From AC-50 sp035640455 (GTDB taxonomy: Bacteria; Actinomycetota; Thermoleophilia; Gaiellales; Gaiellaceae), in assembly GCA_035640455.1 (NCBI GenBank), contig DASQWB010000137.1:1-32557 (forward strand): a DNA stretch of 32,557 bases, read 5' to 3'. This document shows, piece after piece, positions 1 to 7,244 of this stretch. Under the pieces are notes generated by a model. That model did no database searches and was not told the DNA's origin. It saw only the letters and a program-made list of their open reading frames with translations. The first letter of the stretch is position 1. The number at the start of each line of letters is the position of its first letter. A program made the position numbers and the translations under genes.

Positions 1-1
1 G

Positions 2-1363
2 GGGAATGCCGACGAGGCGCTCGCCGACTCACCGACCGTGAAGCGGACCGTCGTCCTGCGCCGCACCGGCGGCGATGTCGGCTTCGAGGAGGGACGCGAC
101 GTCTGGTGGCACGACGTCGTCGAGGGCGAGAGCGACGACCCCAAGTCGTGTCCATGCGAGCCGATGGACTCCGAGGACCTGCTCTACCTGCTCTACACGA
201 GCGGGACGACCGCGAAGCCGAAGGGGATCGTCCACACGACGGCCGGCTACCTCGTCGGTACGGCGTCGACGCACCACTACATCTTCGACGTCAAGCCCGA
301 CTCGGTGTATTGGTGCGCAGCCGACATCGGCTGGGTCACCGGGCACAGCTACATCGTCTACGGACCGCTGTGCAACGGCACGACCGGCGTCATCTACGAG
401 GGCGTGCCCAACTATCCCGACAAGGATCGCTGGTGGGCGATCGTCGAGCGGTACAAGGTCGACATCCTCTACACGGCGCCGACGGCGATCCGCACGCACA
501 TGAAGTGGGGGCCGGAATACGCGCAGAAGCACGACCTCTCGTCGCTCCGCCTCCTCGGCACGGTGGGTGAGCCGATCAACCCGGAGGCCTGGGTCTGGTA
601 CCGCGAGAACATCGGCGGAGACCGTACACCCGTTGTCGACACGTGGTGGCAGACCGAGACGGGGATGATCCTCATCACCCCGCTTCCGGGGTTGACGACC
701 CTGAAGCCGGGCTCGGCGACGAAGCCGTTCCCGGGCGTCGAGGCCGCCGTCTACGACGAGCAGGGAAACGAGGTTGGCCCTGGCGGAGGCGGCTACCTCG
801 TCCTCAAGCGGCCGTGGCCGGCGATGCTGCGCGGGATCTACAAGGACGACGAGCGGTACCGCGAGACGTACTGGTCGAAGTACGACGACGCCTACTTCGC
901 GGGCGACGGCGCCCGGATCGACGAGGACGGCGACTTCTGGCTCCTCGGCCGGGTCGACGACGTCATGAACATCTCCGGCCACCGGATCTCGACGATCGAG
1001 GTCGAGAGCGCGCTCGTCGACCACCAGCAAGTCGCAGAGGCGGCCGTCTGCGGGCGCAAGGACGAGCGCACCGGCCAGGCGATCGTGGCCTACGTCAGCC
1101 TGAAGGGCGGGCGAGAGGGCTCCATCGACATGCTCGAGGAGCTGCGGAACCACGTCGGGAAGAAGATCGGCCCGATCGCGAAGCCGGCGAACATCGTCTT
1201 CACGCCCGAGCTGCCGAAGACCCGGAGCGGCAAGATCATGCGCCGGCTGCTTCGGGACGTTGCGGAGCAACGCGAGCTCGGCGACAAGACGACGCTCGCC
1301 GATCCGACGGTCGTCGAGGAGATCAAGACCCGCGCCGAGGCGGAGAAGAGCGAACAGAGCTAA
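2..1363 (+). CDS. acs: Acetyl-CoA synthetase, C-terminal part (5' end outside window)
   Basis: This AMP-forming acetate-CoA ligase activates acetate through acetyl-AMP to acetyl-CoA in the cytoplasm. The reading frame is already open at base 2, so the first GTG (38) is internal and the gene starts upstream of the window. About 450 residues are present, compared with about 650 for the whole family member. Visible motifs, counted from the GTG at 38, are the P-loop YTSGTTAKPKG (53-63), the adenylate-binding WWQTETG, the hinge segment GRVDDVMNISGHR, and the C-terminal PKTRSGKIMRR. The last contains the catalytic lysine that is reversibly acetylated in Salmonella Acs. A strong hairpin at 1390-1416 follows the stop. 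A propionyl-CoA synthetase is the main alternative, but the spacing and the WWQTETG motif favour Acs. Confidence 0.93.
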   Translation, partial: GNADEALADSPTVKRTVVLRRTGGDVGFEEGRDVWWHDVVEGESDDPKSCPCEPMDSEDLLYLLYTSGTTAKPKGIVHTTAGYLVGTASTHHYIFDVKPDSVYWCAADIGWVTGHSYIVYGPLCNGTTGVIYEGVPNYPDKDRWWAIVERYKVDILYTAPTAIRTHMKWGPEYAQKHDLSSLRLLGTVGEPINPEAWVWYRENIGGDRTPVVDTWWQTETGMILITPLPGLTTLKPGSATKPFPGVEAAVYDEQGNEVGPGGGGYLVLKRPWPAMLRGIYKDDERYRETYWSKYDDAYFAGDGARIDEDGDFWLLGRVDDVMNISGHRISTIEVESALVDHQQVAEAAVCGRKDERTGQAIVAYVSLKGGREGSIDMLEELRNHVGKKIGPIAKPANIVFTPELPKTRSGKIMRRLLRDVAEQRELGDKTTLADPTVVEEIKTRAEAEKSEQS

Positions 1364-1369
1364 CGCGCC

Positions 1370-1391
1370 GCTTGCGGTGCCGACATTCAGG
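1370..1391. repeat. Short extragenic repeat, copy A
   Basis: The 13-mer GCTTGCGGTGCCG followed by RC and TCAGG lies directly behind the acs stop codon. A second copy lies directly behind the apgM stop codon at 25410-25430. Both copies sit next to a terminator-like hairpin. Two copies in one window suggest a dispersed extragenic element, but this is only weakly supported. Confidence 0.4.
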
Positions 1392-1416
1392 CGCGCGGGC
1401 TCGGCGCCCGCGCGCC
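1390..1416 (+). terminator. Intrinsic-terminator-like hairpin after acs
   Basis: A perfect 11-bp stem, GGCGCGCGGGC paired with GCCCGCGCGCC, closes a 5-base loop 26 bases after the acs stop. It is followed by TTCC rather than a long T-run. Such U-poor hairpins are usual in GC-rich actinobacteria, so a role in ending acs transcription is likely but inferred. Confidence 0.6.
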
Positions 1417-1492
1417 TTCCGCTTCACGCCGGTACGGTGTCCGTACGCGCGGGATCGGGAACATCACGTTCGCCGCGGCGGGCGCGCTGGCC

Positions 1493-1951
1493 TTGGCGGC
1501 ATTCGCGGCGAGAGCAGCGGAGCCCGCTTCTCCCCCGGTCGTCTCCTGCGACAGCATCGTCGGTCGCGTCCGCTCCGGCCACGAAGCCGGCTATCGCGTC
1601 GTCCTCGGCGTCGTCTCGGTTCCGCCGGCCTATCGGCGGCAGGTCGAACCCACGCACACCAAGCCATGGACGACCTGGCGCAAGGCGGGCCTCGTCGTCC
1701 GCGCGAACGCGCCTCCAGTGGACGTGAGCGTTCCGAGAGCGTGGCGGACCCGAGCGGCAATCACCTGGGGAGACAGCGCCATCGTCAGCGCGCTCCGGAT
1801 CGCGCCGTGCGCCGCCTTTCTTCCGCCGAAGGTCTGGAACGCCTACTCCGGCGGCTTCTACCTCCGATCTCGCTCCGCCTGCGTGCCGCTCATCTTCCGG
1901 GTCGGACGGCGCGAGAGGACCGTGCGCTTCGGCCTCGGCCGGCGCTGCTAG
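1493..1951 (+). CDS. Small secreted protein of unknown function, start unresolved
   Basis: No known family was recognised. The 152-residue product begins at TTG in this model. The same frame is open upstream to the acs stop and encodes a classic hydrophobic stretch (ITFAAAGALALAAFAARA) just before the model start, which looks like an export signal. No ATG, GTG or TTG precedes that stretch in frame. A GTG at 1438 in the next frame would supply a basic N-terminus if one base were missing near 1448. The predicted mature part has four cysteines (SCDS, APCA, SACV and the last residue), which suits an exported disulfide-bonded protein. Its stop overlaps that of the convergent M16 peptidase gene by four bases. 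It is probably real, but the start may be wrong. Confidence 0.55.
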   Translation: MAAFAARAAEPASPPVVSCDSIVGRVRSGHEAGYRVVLGVVSVPPAYRRQVEPTHTKPWTTWRKAGLVVRANAPPVDVSVPRAWRTRAAITWGDSAIVSALRIAPCAAFLPPKVWNAYSGGFYLRSRSACVPLIFRVGRRERTVRFGLGRRC

Positions 1952-3213
1952 GCCAGTAGCGTCTCGAACCGCTCCGGGTCGTCGAACGGCCCGATGACGG
2001 CGAGCTTCAGCGCGTCCGCGGCGACGACGTCCTGCGCCACGCGCTGCACGTCCTCGGCGGTGACCGCGTCGAGGGCGGCGAGCACCTCCTCGGGCTCCGC
2101 GGCGCGGCCCTCGAGGGTCTCGCGGCGGAGGCCGTACATGATCAGGCCCTGCGGGCTCTCGAGCTGGAGCACGAACCGGCCCTTCGCGAAGTTCCGTGCC
2201 TTCTCGAGCTCCTCGGGCGGAACGGGCTCGTCGGCGACGCGCCGGAGCTCACGCGCCACCGTCGTCACCGCCTCGTCGATCCGGTTGATGTCGACGCCGG
2301 CCTGGGAGTAGAGCGAGCCGGCATCCGTGTAGCTGTGGTTGATGCCGAAGACGTAGTACGCGAGCCCGCGTCGCTCCCGCACCTCGCTGAAGAGCCGTGA
2401 CGACATCCCGCCGCCGAGGACGGTCGCGAGCACCTGGAGCACGTAGCGGTCGGGATGCTCGAGCGGGTAGCTCCGGACGCCGAGGCAGATGTGCGCCTGG
2501 TCGGACGGCTTCGTGTGCACCTTGACGCGGGCGCCGTTCTCGCTCAGGACGACCTGCTCCGGCCTTCCCGGCGAGGTCCCGTCGAGGTCGCCGAGCAGCG
2601 GCTCGAGCTGCGGCACGAGGTCGCCCTCGATCTTGCCGCCGATCCCGACCACGAGCCGCTCGGGCTTGTACCAGCGGTCGAGGTACTCGAGGAACGTCTC
2701 CCGCCTGGCCGCGCGGACCGTCTCCTTGCGGCCGATGATGTCCCAGCCGAGCGGCTGGTCGTCGTAGAGGAGCGCCTCGTAGACGCCGCCGATGTAGTCG
2801 CGCGGCGTGTCGAAGTACATGTTCATCTCCTCGACGATCACGCCCTTCTCGCGCTCGATCTCGTCGGGCTCGAAGCGGGAGTGGCGGAGCATGTCGACGA
2901 GCACGTCGAGCGCGAGGTCGCGGTGCTCGGCCGCGCACTTGACGTAGTAGCCGGTGTACTCCTTGCCGGTGAAGGCGTTGAACTCGCCGCCGATCGAGTC
3001 GATCTCGCCGGCGATCTGCCGCGCGGTGGGGCGCCGCTCGGTGCCCTTGAAGAACATGTGCTCCGCGAAGTGGGCGATCCCGTTCGTCTCGCGCGTCTCG
3101 TAGCGGGAGCCGGCGGCGAACATGAGCGCGCACGTCACCGACTGCGCCTGCGGCATCGGCGCCGTCAGCAGCCGGACGCCGTTCGAGAGCGTCTGTCGCT
3201 CGAACGCCGTCAC
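1948..3213 (-). CDS. M16 family zinc metallopeptidase (insulinase/processing-peptidase type)
   Basis: This is a 421-residue cytoplasmic peptidase of the PqqL/YmxG class, normal in length for single-unit bacterial M16 proteins. The inverted zinc motif HFAEH (residues 48-52) is intact, and the downstream acidic ligand region EREKGVIVEEMNMY follows at the expected distance. The C-terminal half is the typical inactive M16_C domain, including the family-typical segment SRLFSEVRERRGLAYYV. The GTG start at 3213 was chosen because it overlaps the TGA of the upstream thioesterase gene (GTGA), giving translational coupling. The frame stays open further upstream only as a shadow of that gene. In many bacteria such genes lie near polynucleotide phosphorylase or dapB, which are not seen here. 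The exact substrate is unknown. Confidence 0.92.
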   Translation of the reverse strand: MTAFERQTLSNGVRLLTAPMPQAQSVTCALMFAAGSRYETRETNGIAHFAEHMFFKGTERRPTARQIAGEIDSIGGEFNAFTGKEYTGYYVKCAAEHRDLALDVLVDMLRHSRFEPDEIEREKGVIVEEMNMYFDTPRDYIGGVYEALLYDDQPLGWDIIGRKETVRAARRETFLEYLDRWYKPERLVVGIGGKIEGDLVPQLEPLLGDLDGTSPGRPEQVVLSENGARVKVHTKPSDQAHICLGVRSYPLEHPDRYVLQVLATVLGGGMSSRLFSEVRERRGLAYYVFGINHSYTDAGSLYSQAGVDINRIDEAVTTVARELRRVADEPVPPEELEKARNFAKGRFVLQLESPQGLIMYGLRRETLEGRAAEPEEVLAALDAVTAEDVQRVAQDVVAADALKLAVIGPFDDPERFETLLA

Positions 3214-3578
3214 GCGGTGAGGGCCTGTCGCCAGTCGGCCGGGAGCTCGGTCGGCTCGCGCCGTTCGTAGTCGTAGAAGACCTGCACGCTTCGTGCCTCG
3301 GCCACGACCTGGTCGCCGACGCGCAGCTCGTACTCGAGGTCGAAGCTCTTCGTCCCGAGACGGCCGCAGCGGACGCCGACCTCGACGACGTCGCCGAGTC
3401 TCACCGGCGAGCGGTAGTCGATCTCGACACGGGCGACGATGATCGACTCCGTCGTCGCGCCACGGCCGAACAGGAAGGCGATCCGGGCCTCCTCGAGGTA
3501 TGTGAGGAACACCGCGTTGTTGACGTGGCCCATCGAGTCGAGATCGCGGAAGCGGACGGTCTCGCGGTGGGCGAACAC
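3210..3578 (-). CDS. Hotdog-fold acyl-CoA thioesterase (4-hydroxybenzoyl-CoA thioesterase/YbgC type)
   Basis: This 122-residue protein of the 4HBT superfamily is expected to hydrolyse acyl-CoA thioesters in the cytoplasm. The N-terminal motif RFRDLDSMGHVNNAVF holds the conserved Asp and the GHVNN signature of the active-site loop and helix. The rest follows the single-hotdog pattern (EIDYRSPVRLGDVVEV, then YELRVGDQVVAEA). The GTG start at 3578 lies inside an inverted repeat shared with the divergent SIS gene. A -10 like TACCAT ends 6 bases before it, so the mRNA is probably leaderless. It is coupled to the M16 peptidase gene by a GTGA overlap. The physiological acyl group cannot be read from the sequence. 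Confidence 0.9.
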   Translation of the reverse strand: MFAHRETVRFRDLDSMGHVNNAVFLTYLEEARIAFLFGRGATTESIIVARVEIDYRSPVRLGDVVEVGVRCGRLGTKSFDLEYELRVGDQVVAEARSVQVFYDYERREPTELPADWRQALTA

Positions 3579-3604
3579 GGGCCCATGGTATAGACGGGCC
3601 CGTG
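3576..3604. promoter_or_regulatory. Bidirectional start/promoter palindrome between divergent genes
   Basis: CACGGGCCC (3576-3584) and GGGCCCGTG (3596-3604) form a perfect 9-bp inverted repeat around an 11-base AT-richer core (3585-3595). The outer three bases of each arm are the start codons of the thioesterase (minus) and SIS gene (plus). On the minus strand TACCAT sits 6 bases before its GTG. On the plus strand TATAGA sits 7 bases before its GTG. Both transcripts would be leaderless and would share one promoter core. Confidence 0.6.
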
Positions 3605-4465
3605 GCGGGCGGAGAGCTCACGCGGGCCGCGATCGCGGTGCAGCCGGAATGGCTCCGCCAGGTGCCGACCGACCGGCGCCTGCCGCACGGAAGCGTCGCC
3701 TATACCGGCTGCGGGACGTCGTTCCACGCCGCGCAGACGGGCGGCTTCGCCGTCGAGGCGCTCGAGGCGGTGCTGGATCCGCCGGCCGTGGACACGCTCG
3801 TCCTCGTCAGCCACGAGGGCGAGACGCCGCTCGCGCTCGAGGCGGCACGGGCCTTCGGCGGGCGGAAGGTGTTGGTGACGGGAGCGCCGGAGAGCCCGCT
3901 CGCGCGCGTGTGCGACGAGGTGGTGCTCGCGACGCCCGAGATCGAGCGGAGCTGGTGCCACACGGTCTCGTATACGTGCGCGGTCGCGACGCTCGCGGCG
4001 CTGCGCGGCGAGGATGTGTCAGGCCTGGCCGATGCGGTGGCCGGGGCGCTGGAGGCGGAGCGCGAGCCGATCTCCGAGCACGAGCGGTGGCTGATCGTCG
4101 GTGCCGGGCGCGACTGGCCGACGGCGCAGGAGGCGGCGCTGAAGCTGCGCGAGGGCGCGTACGTCGCGGCCGAGGCCTACCACACCGAGGAGCTCCTGCA
4201 CGGGCACCTCGCGGCGATCGACGAGCGCGTGCGCTGCTTCGTGCTGGAGGGCGAGGGCCGGGCGGCGGAGCGGGCGCGCGAAGCGGCGCAGGCGCTCGAG
4301 ATCCTCGGCTGCCCGGTGACGCTCGTCCCCACCGAGCACCCGGTCGTGGACATCGTCCGCTTCCAGCTCCTGGCGATTGACCTGGCGGAGGCTCGGGGGG
4401 TCGCCCCGGACCTGATCCGCCGCGACGACCCGCGGTGGGAGCGGGCGCGCGCAGCGTACGAGTAG
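3602..4465 (+). CDS. SIS-domain sugar-phosphate isomerase/deaminase-like protein (GlmS isomerase-like)
   Basis: The 287-residue product matches the isomerase half of glucosamine-6-phosphate synthase and AgaS-type proteins, with no glutaminase domain. The first SIS domain carries the phosphosugar-binding GCGTSFHAA (36-44) and VSHEGET. The second carries EAALKLREGAYVAAEAYHTEELLHG, the counterpart of the GlmS EGALKLKE...AEA...ELKHG helix. It therefore probably binds a phosphorylated aminosugar in the cytoplasm. GTG at 3602 is the start because a -10-like TATAGA ends 7 bases upstream and the gene diverges there. A small hairpin (4477-4489) follows the stop. It could be a deaminase, an isomerase or a sugar-phosphate sensor, and the sequence alone does not separate these. 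Confidence 0.85.
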   Translation: MAGGELTRAAIAVQPEWLRQVPTDRRLPHGSVAYTGCGTSFHAAQTGGFAVEALEAVLDPPAVDTLVLVSHEGETPLALEAARAFGGRKVLVTGAPESPLARVCDEVVLATPEIERSWCHTVSYTCAVATLAALRGEDVSGLADAVAGALEAEREPISEHERWLIVGAGRDWPTAQEAALKLREGAYVAAEAYHTEELLHGHLAAIDERVRCFVLEGEGRAAERAREAAQALEILGCPVTLVPTEHPVVDIVRFQLLAIDLAEARGVAPDLIRRDDPRWERARAAYE

Positions 4466-4476
4466 CTTCTCCCCCA

Positions 4477-4489
4477 GGGCCTTCGGCCC
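4477..4489. terminator. Small hairpin between convergent genes
   Basis: GGGCC-TTC-GGCCC is a 5-bp stem with a 3-base loop, 11 bases after the SIS gene stop and upstream (on the plus strand) of the DUF3052 gene end. It could serve as a weak bidirectional terminator. The rest of 4490-4574 shows nothing I can name. Confidence 0.35.
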
Positions 4490-4574
4490 CTCGCCCCCGT
4501 TCCCGACGCTAGCAGCGAAATCCGTACATGTCTGTGCCGGAGGTGCGCCGAGTTCTCGCCTCGCTCGCCCGCGC

Positions 4575-4880
4575 TCAGGACCGGTCCGCAAGCCGGTAAA
4601 CGAAGCGCACCGCCTGCCAGTCGTCGTCGATCGCGCACGACTTGTTGTCGACGAGGCCCGCGTCGAGGGCGATCTGCTGCACCGCGCCGAAGTCGAGATC
4701 GGTCTCGATCTTCGACGCCTTCTTCGGCCACGCGATCCAGAGGCCGTCGGCGGGAGCGAGCGTCTCCTTCAGCGCCTCGAAGCGCGCCTCGAGCTCGGCA
4801 CGCGAAGTCGTGAAGAAGACGGTGACCGGGGCGCCGGGCTTCGCGCCGAGCTTGCGGCTCAGGGGCGGCGGGCCCGCCAT
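4575..4880 (-). CDS. DUF3052 family protein
   Basis: This 101-residue protein matches the actinobacterial DUF3052 family, whose function is unknown. The diagnostic parts are LSRKLGAKPG at the start, LWIAWPKKASK in the middle, and GLVDNKSCAIDDDWQAVRFVYRL at the end. It is a little shorter than typical family members because the N-terminal strand region is brief. ATG at 4880 is the start; it lies 22 bases inside the 3' end of the epimerase gene, so the two are co-transcribed. In mycobacteria and streptomycetes a DUF3052 gene commonly lies next to cell-envelope or peroxiredoxin genes, which is not the case here. Confidence 0.88.
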   Translation of the reverse strand: MAGPPPLSRKLGAKPGAPVTVFFTTSRAELEARFEALKETLAPADGLWIAWPKKASKIETDLDFGAVQQIALDAGLVDNKSCAIDDDWQAVRFVYRLADRS

Positions 4881-5827
4881 GCCTCGAGCAGCTCCCGCTC
4901 GCGCTCCGGCGCCAGGCCCGCCTCGGGCTCGTGCGGGCCTCGTGACACGGCCCATTCGGCCGTGTCCCGCACCGTCTCGGCGACCAGACGGAAGCGAAGG
5001 CCTGCCGCGACGGCGCGCGAGACGTCGGTGTGGTGATGCCCGATCCACTCCGGGTCGGCGATCCAGAGCGGGAGCTCCATCCATTCGCCGACGCCGTGCT
5101 CGACGAGGAACTCGTCCGGGACCCACGTCACGTCCGCTCCGGCGAGCAGCTCGCCCTTCGGCACGCCCTCGTTCGTCGCGTTGAAGACGCCGGTTCGCCG
5201 CTCTTCGACCAGCCGCACGATCCAGGCCGCGAGGTCGCGGACGTCGACGAACTGGACGAGGCGCTCGGGCGGACCTGGAGCGACGATCTCGCCGCCACGA
5301 GCGAGCCGCTCCGCCCAGTATGTGAACCGGTCCGTGGGGTCGTGCGGCCCGACGATCAACCCGGGCCGTACGACGAGCGCTTGTCCGGGGAACTCCCGCT
5401 CGACCGCGCGCTCGCACAGCGCCTTCAGCCCGCCGTAGTACTGGTACTCGTCGCCGAGCTCCTCGATCGTCTCGTCCTCGAGCGTCTGCAGCGGCGAGCC
5501 CTCGTGGGGCCCGGTCGAGAAGTCGTCGTAGACCGAGATCGACGAGATGAACGTGTAGTGGCTGGCGCGCTCGGCGAGGAGGTTCGCGGATTCGCCGACG
5601 ATCCTCGGGAAGTAGCCGGACGTGTCGATGACCGCGTCCCAGCGGCCCGACGCCAAGGCTCCGAGGCCGCCGTCGCGATCGCCGAGCACCTCCTCGACGC
5701 GGTCGCCGAAGAGGCCGCGATTCGTCTCGCCGCGGTGGAAGATCGTCACGTCGTGCCCGCGCTCGAGCGCGCCCTCGACGATGTGGCGGCCGAGGAACTT
5801 CGTGCCGCCGAGGACGAGCAGCTTCAC
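4859..5827 (-). CDS. NAD-dependent epimerase/dehydratase (extended SDR)
   Basis: The product is a 322-residue cytoplasmic oxidoreductase of the extended SDR/isoflavone-reductase-like type. The Rossmann glycine motif LGGTKFLGRHI is at residues 5-15. The catalytic Tyr-Lys pair lies in YYGGLK, and SSISVY supplies the active-site serine. The C-terminal half (NATNEG, then WIADPEW) is that of reductases resembling NAD-dependent sugar epimerases and chloroplast CSP41-type proteins. The GTG start at 5827 overlaps the stop of the upstream aminotransferase gene (GTGA). The substrate is not evident. The operon partner is a cysteine-desulfurase-like PLP enzyme, which gives no clear pathway. Confidence 0.88.
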   Translation of the reverse strand: MKLLVLGGTKFLGRHIVEGALERGHDVTIFHRGETNRGLFGDRVEEVLGDRDGGLGALASGRWDAVIDTSGYFPRIVGESANLLAERASHYTFISSISVYDDFSTGPHEGSPLQTLEDETIEELGDEYQYYGGLKALCERAVEREFPGQALVVRPGLIVGPHDPTDRFTYWAERLARGGEIVAPGPPERLVQFVDVRDLAAWIVRLVEERRTGVFNATNEGVPKGELLAGADVTWVPDEFLVEHGVGEWMELPLWIADPEWIGHHHTDVSRAVAAGLRFRLVAETVRDTAEWAVSRGPHEPEAGLAPERERELLEAWRARRP

Positions 5828-6987
5828 AGCTCCGCGAGCGCGGCGAGCAGCCGGTCGACCTCCTCGGCCGTGTTGTAGTGGACGATGCCGGCGCGCACCG
5901 CGCCTCCGTCCTCGAGTCCGAGCCGCTTCATGACCTCGAGCGCGTAGTAGTTCCCGTGCCAGACGGCGACGTCGCGCTCGCCGAGGGCGATCGCCACCTC
6001 CTGCGGCGTCCGGCCGGCGACAGTGAATGCGAAGGTCGGCACGCGGCCCTCCATCGTCGGCAGGCCAAACAGGCGGCAGCTCTCCGGCAGCCCCGCGAGG
6101 AAGCGCTCGCCGAGCTCGCGCTCCCAGCTTCGGATCGCGTCCCAGCCGAGCGACCCGAAGTAGTCGACGGCGGCGACGAAGCCGGCGAGGAGCTCGTGCG
6201 GCAGCGTGCCGGTCTCGTAGCGGTGGCCGAGCGGCTCGTCCGACGCCGGCCGCACCTTGTAGGGCCGCCAGCGCTCGAGCAGCTCGCCGCGCCCGAACGC
6301 GAGCCCGAGGTGCGGCCCGCAGAACTTGTACGGCGAGCAGATGAGCACGTCGACGCCGGCCTCGGCGACGTCGATCGGCCCGTGCGGCGCCCAGTGGACG
6401 GCGTCGACCCAGGCGAGCGCGCCGGCGTCGTGAGCGAGCTCGGCGACCTGCGCGACGTCGGTGACCGTCCCGACGGCGTTCGAGGCCCAGGGGTAGGCGA
6501 CGACGCGCGTGCGGTCGCCGAGCTGGCGCTCGAGGTCGTCGAGGTCGAGAGTGCAGTCGTCGCGGATGTCGGCGAAGCGGACGACGAGGTCGCGGTCGCG
6601 CGCGAGCTCGAGCCACGGCGCCACGTTCGCGTCGTGGTCGAGCCGCGTCACGACGACCTCGTCGCCGGCGCTCCAGTCGCGGGCGGCGGCGCGCGTGAGC
6701 GCGAAGTTGAGCGTCGTCATGTTTGCGCCGAAGACGACTTCCTCGGGCGAGCAGCCGAGCCAGCCGGCGCCGGTGAGGCGGGCGTCCGCGACCAGGGCGT
6801 CGGTCGCCCGGCTCGTCCCGTACTCCCCGCCAACGTTTGCGTTCGACTCGCGCAAGTAGCGGGCGATCGCCCCGGTCACCTCGTCGGGCACCTGCGTCCC
6901 ACCGGGCCCGTCGAAGAAGGCGAGCGGCGAGCGCAGTGACGAGAAGCGCCGCCGCACCGCCTCGACGTCGAATGCAACCGTGCTCAC
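5824..6987 (-). CDS. Cysteine desulfurase-like class V aminotransferase
   Basis: This 387-residue PLP enzyme belongs to the cysteine desulfurase-like group of fold type I. The Schiff-base lysine is K221 in SPYKFCGPH, and the cofactor-stacking DAVHW (195-199) precedes it. FFDGPGGTQVP at the N-terminus and NVGGEYGTSRATD are typical of the group. The usual SufS/IscS active-site loop cysteine is not evident, so a true sulfur-transfer role is uncertain. Selenocysteine lyase-like or other PLP chemistry is possible. It starts at GTG 6987 with TAGCGT 7 bases upstream, which suggests a leaderless message. It heads the three-gene minus-strand operon with the epimerase and DUF3052 genes. Confidence 0.88.
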   Translation of the reverse strand: MSTVAFDVEAVRRRFSSLRSPLAFFDGPGGTQVPDEVTGAIARYLRESNANVGGEYGTSRATDALVADARLTGAGWLGCSPEEVVFGANMTTLNFALTRAAARDWSAGDEVVVTRLDHDANVAPWLELARDRDLVVRFADIRDDCTLDLDDLERQLGDRTRVVAYPWASNAVGTVTDVAQVAELAHDAGALAWVDAVHWAPHGPIDVAEAGVDVLICSPYKFCGPHLGLAFGRGELLERWRPYKVRPASDEPLGHRYETGTLPHELLAGFVAAVDYFGSLGWDAIRSWERELGERFLAGLPESCRLFGLPTMEGRVPTFAFTVAGRTPQEVAIALGERDVAVWHGNYYALEVMKRLGLEDGGAVRAGIVHYNTAEEVDRLLAALAEL

Positions 6988-6994
6988 GCGCGAG

Positions 6995-7000
6995 ACGCTA
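6995..7000 (-). promoter_or_regulatory. -10 box for leaderless aminotransferase operon
   Basis: On the minus strand TAGCGT (TANNNT type) ends 7 bases before the GTG start at 6987, placing the transcription start at or next to the start codon. No Shine-Dalgarno lies in the gap. Confidence 0.5.
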
Positions 7001-7043
7001 CCGCACGCCGTCCGGGAGGAGCTTTGCCGTCCGGCCGCGAACC

Positions 7044-7049
7044 TAGTGT
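7044..7049 (+). promoter_or_regulatory. -10 box for leaderless small gene / mug operon
   Basis: TAGTGT ends 6 bases before the GTG at 7056. The spacing equals that seen before several other genes of the window, so transcription probably starts at the start codon. Confidence 0.5.
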
Positions 7050-7055
7050 CCGGTC

Positions 7056-7244
7056 GTGCGACGTCTCCGATCCCTGAGCGAGGCCGAATGCTACGCCCGC
7101 TGCTACGGCGCCGGTGACGAGACGGTCAGGATCGTCCGCGTGATCCCGCGCTGGCCGCGGGCCGACGCGCCGCGGCTGTCCGGCGAGGACCTCCGCCGCC
7201 TCTTCGAGCTCCGACTCGACTTGCGCGAGCCCGAAGCCGCCTGA
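7056..7244 (+). CDS. Small protein of unknown function upstream of mug
   Basis: I do not recognise this 62-residue soluble protein. It is Arg-rich (about 13 Arg) with two cysteines near the N-terminus (ECYARCYG) and the core RIVRVIPRWPR, then a short helix EDLRRLFELRLDL. It contains no membrane segment. Support for reality is a well-placed TAGTGT promoter box 6 bases before the GTG start and a 4-base overlap (CTGA) of its stop with the apparent start of the uracil-DNA glycosylase gene. It is probably the leader gene of a two-gene operon and may act in translational coupling of mug. The cysteine pair could bind metal, which is speculation. Confidence 0.65.
   Translation: MRRLRSLSEAECYARCYGAGDETVRIVRVIPRWPRADAPRLSGEDLRRLFELRLDLREPEAA

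Noticed and set aside
1948..3621. Extended N-terminus of the M16 peptidase
   Set aside because: The extra 136 residues are an out-of-frame reading of the thioesterase gene. The family N-terminus starts at GTG 3213.
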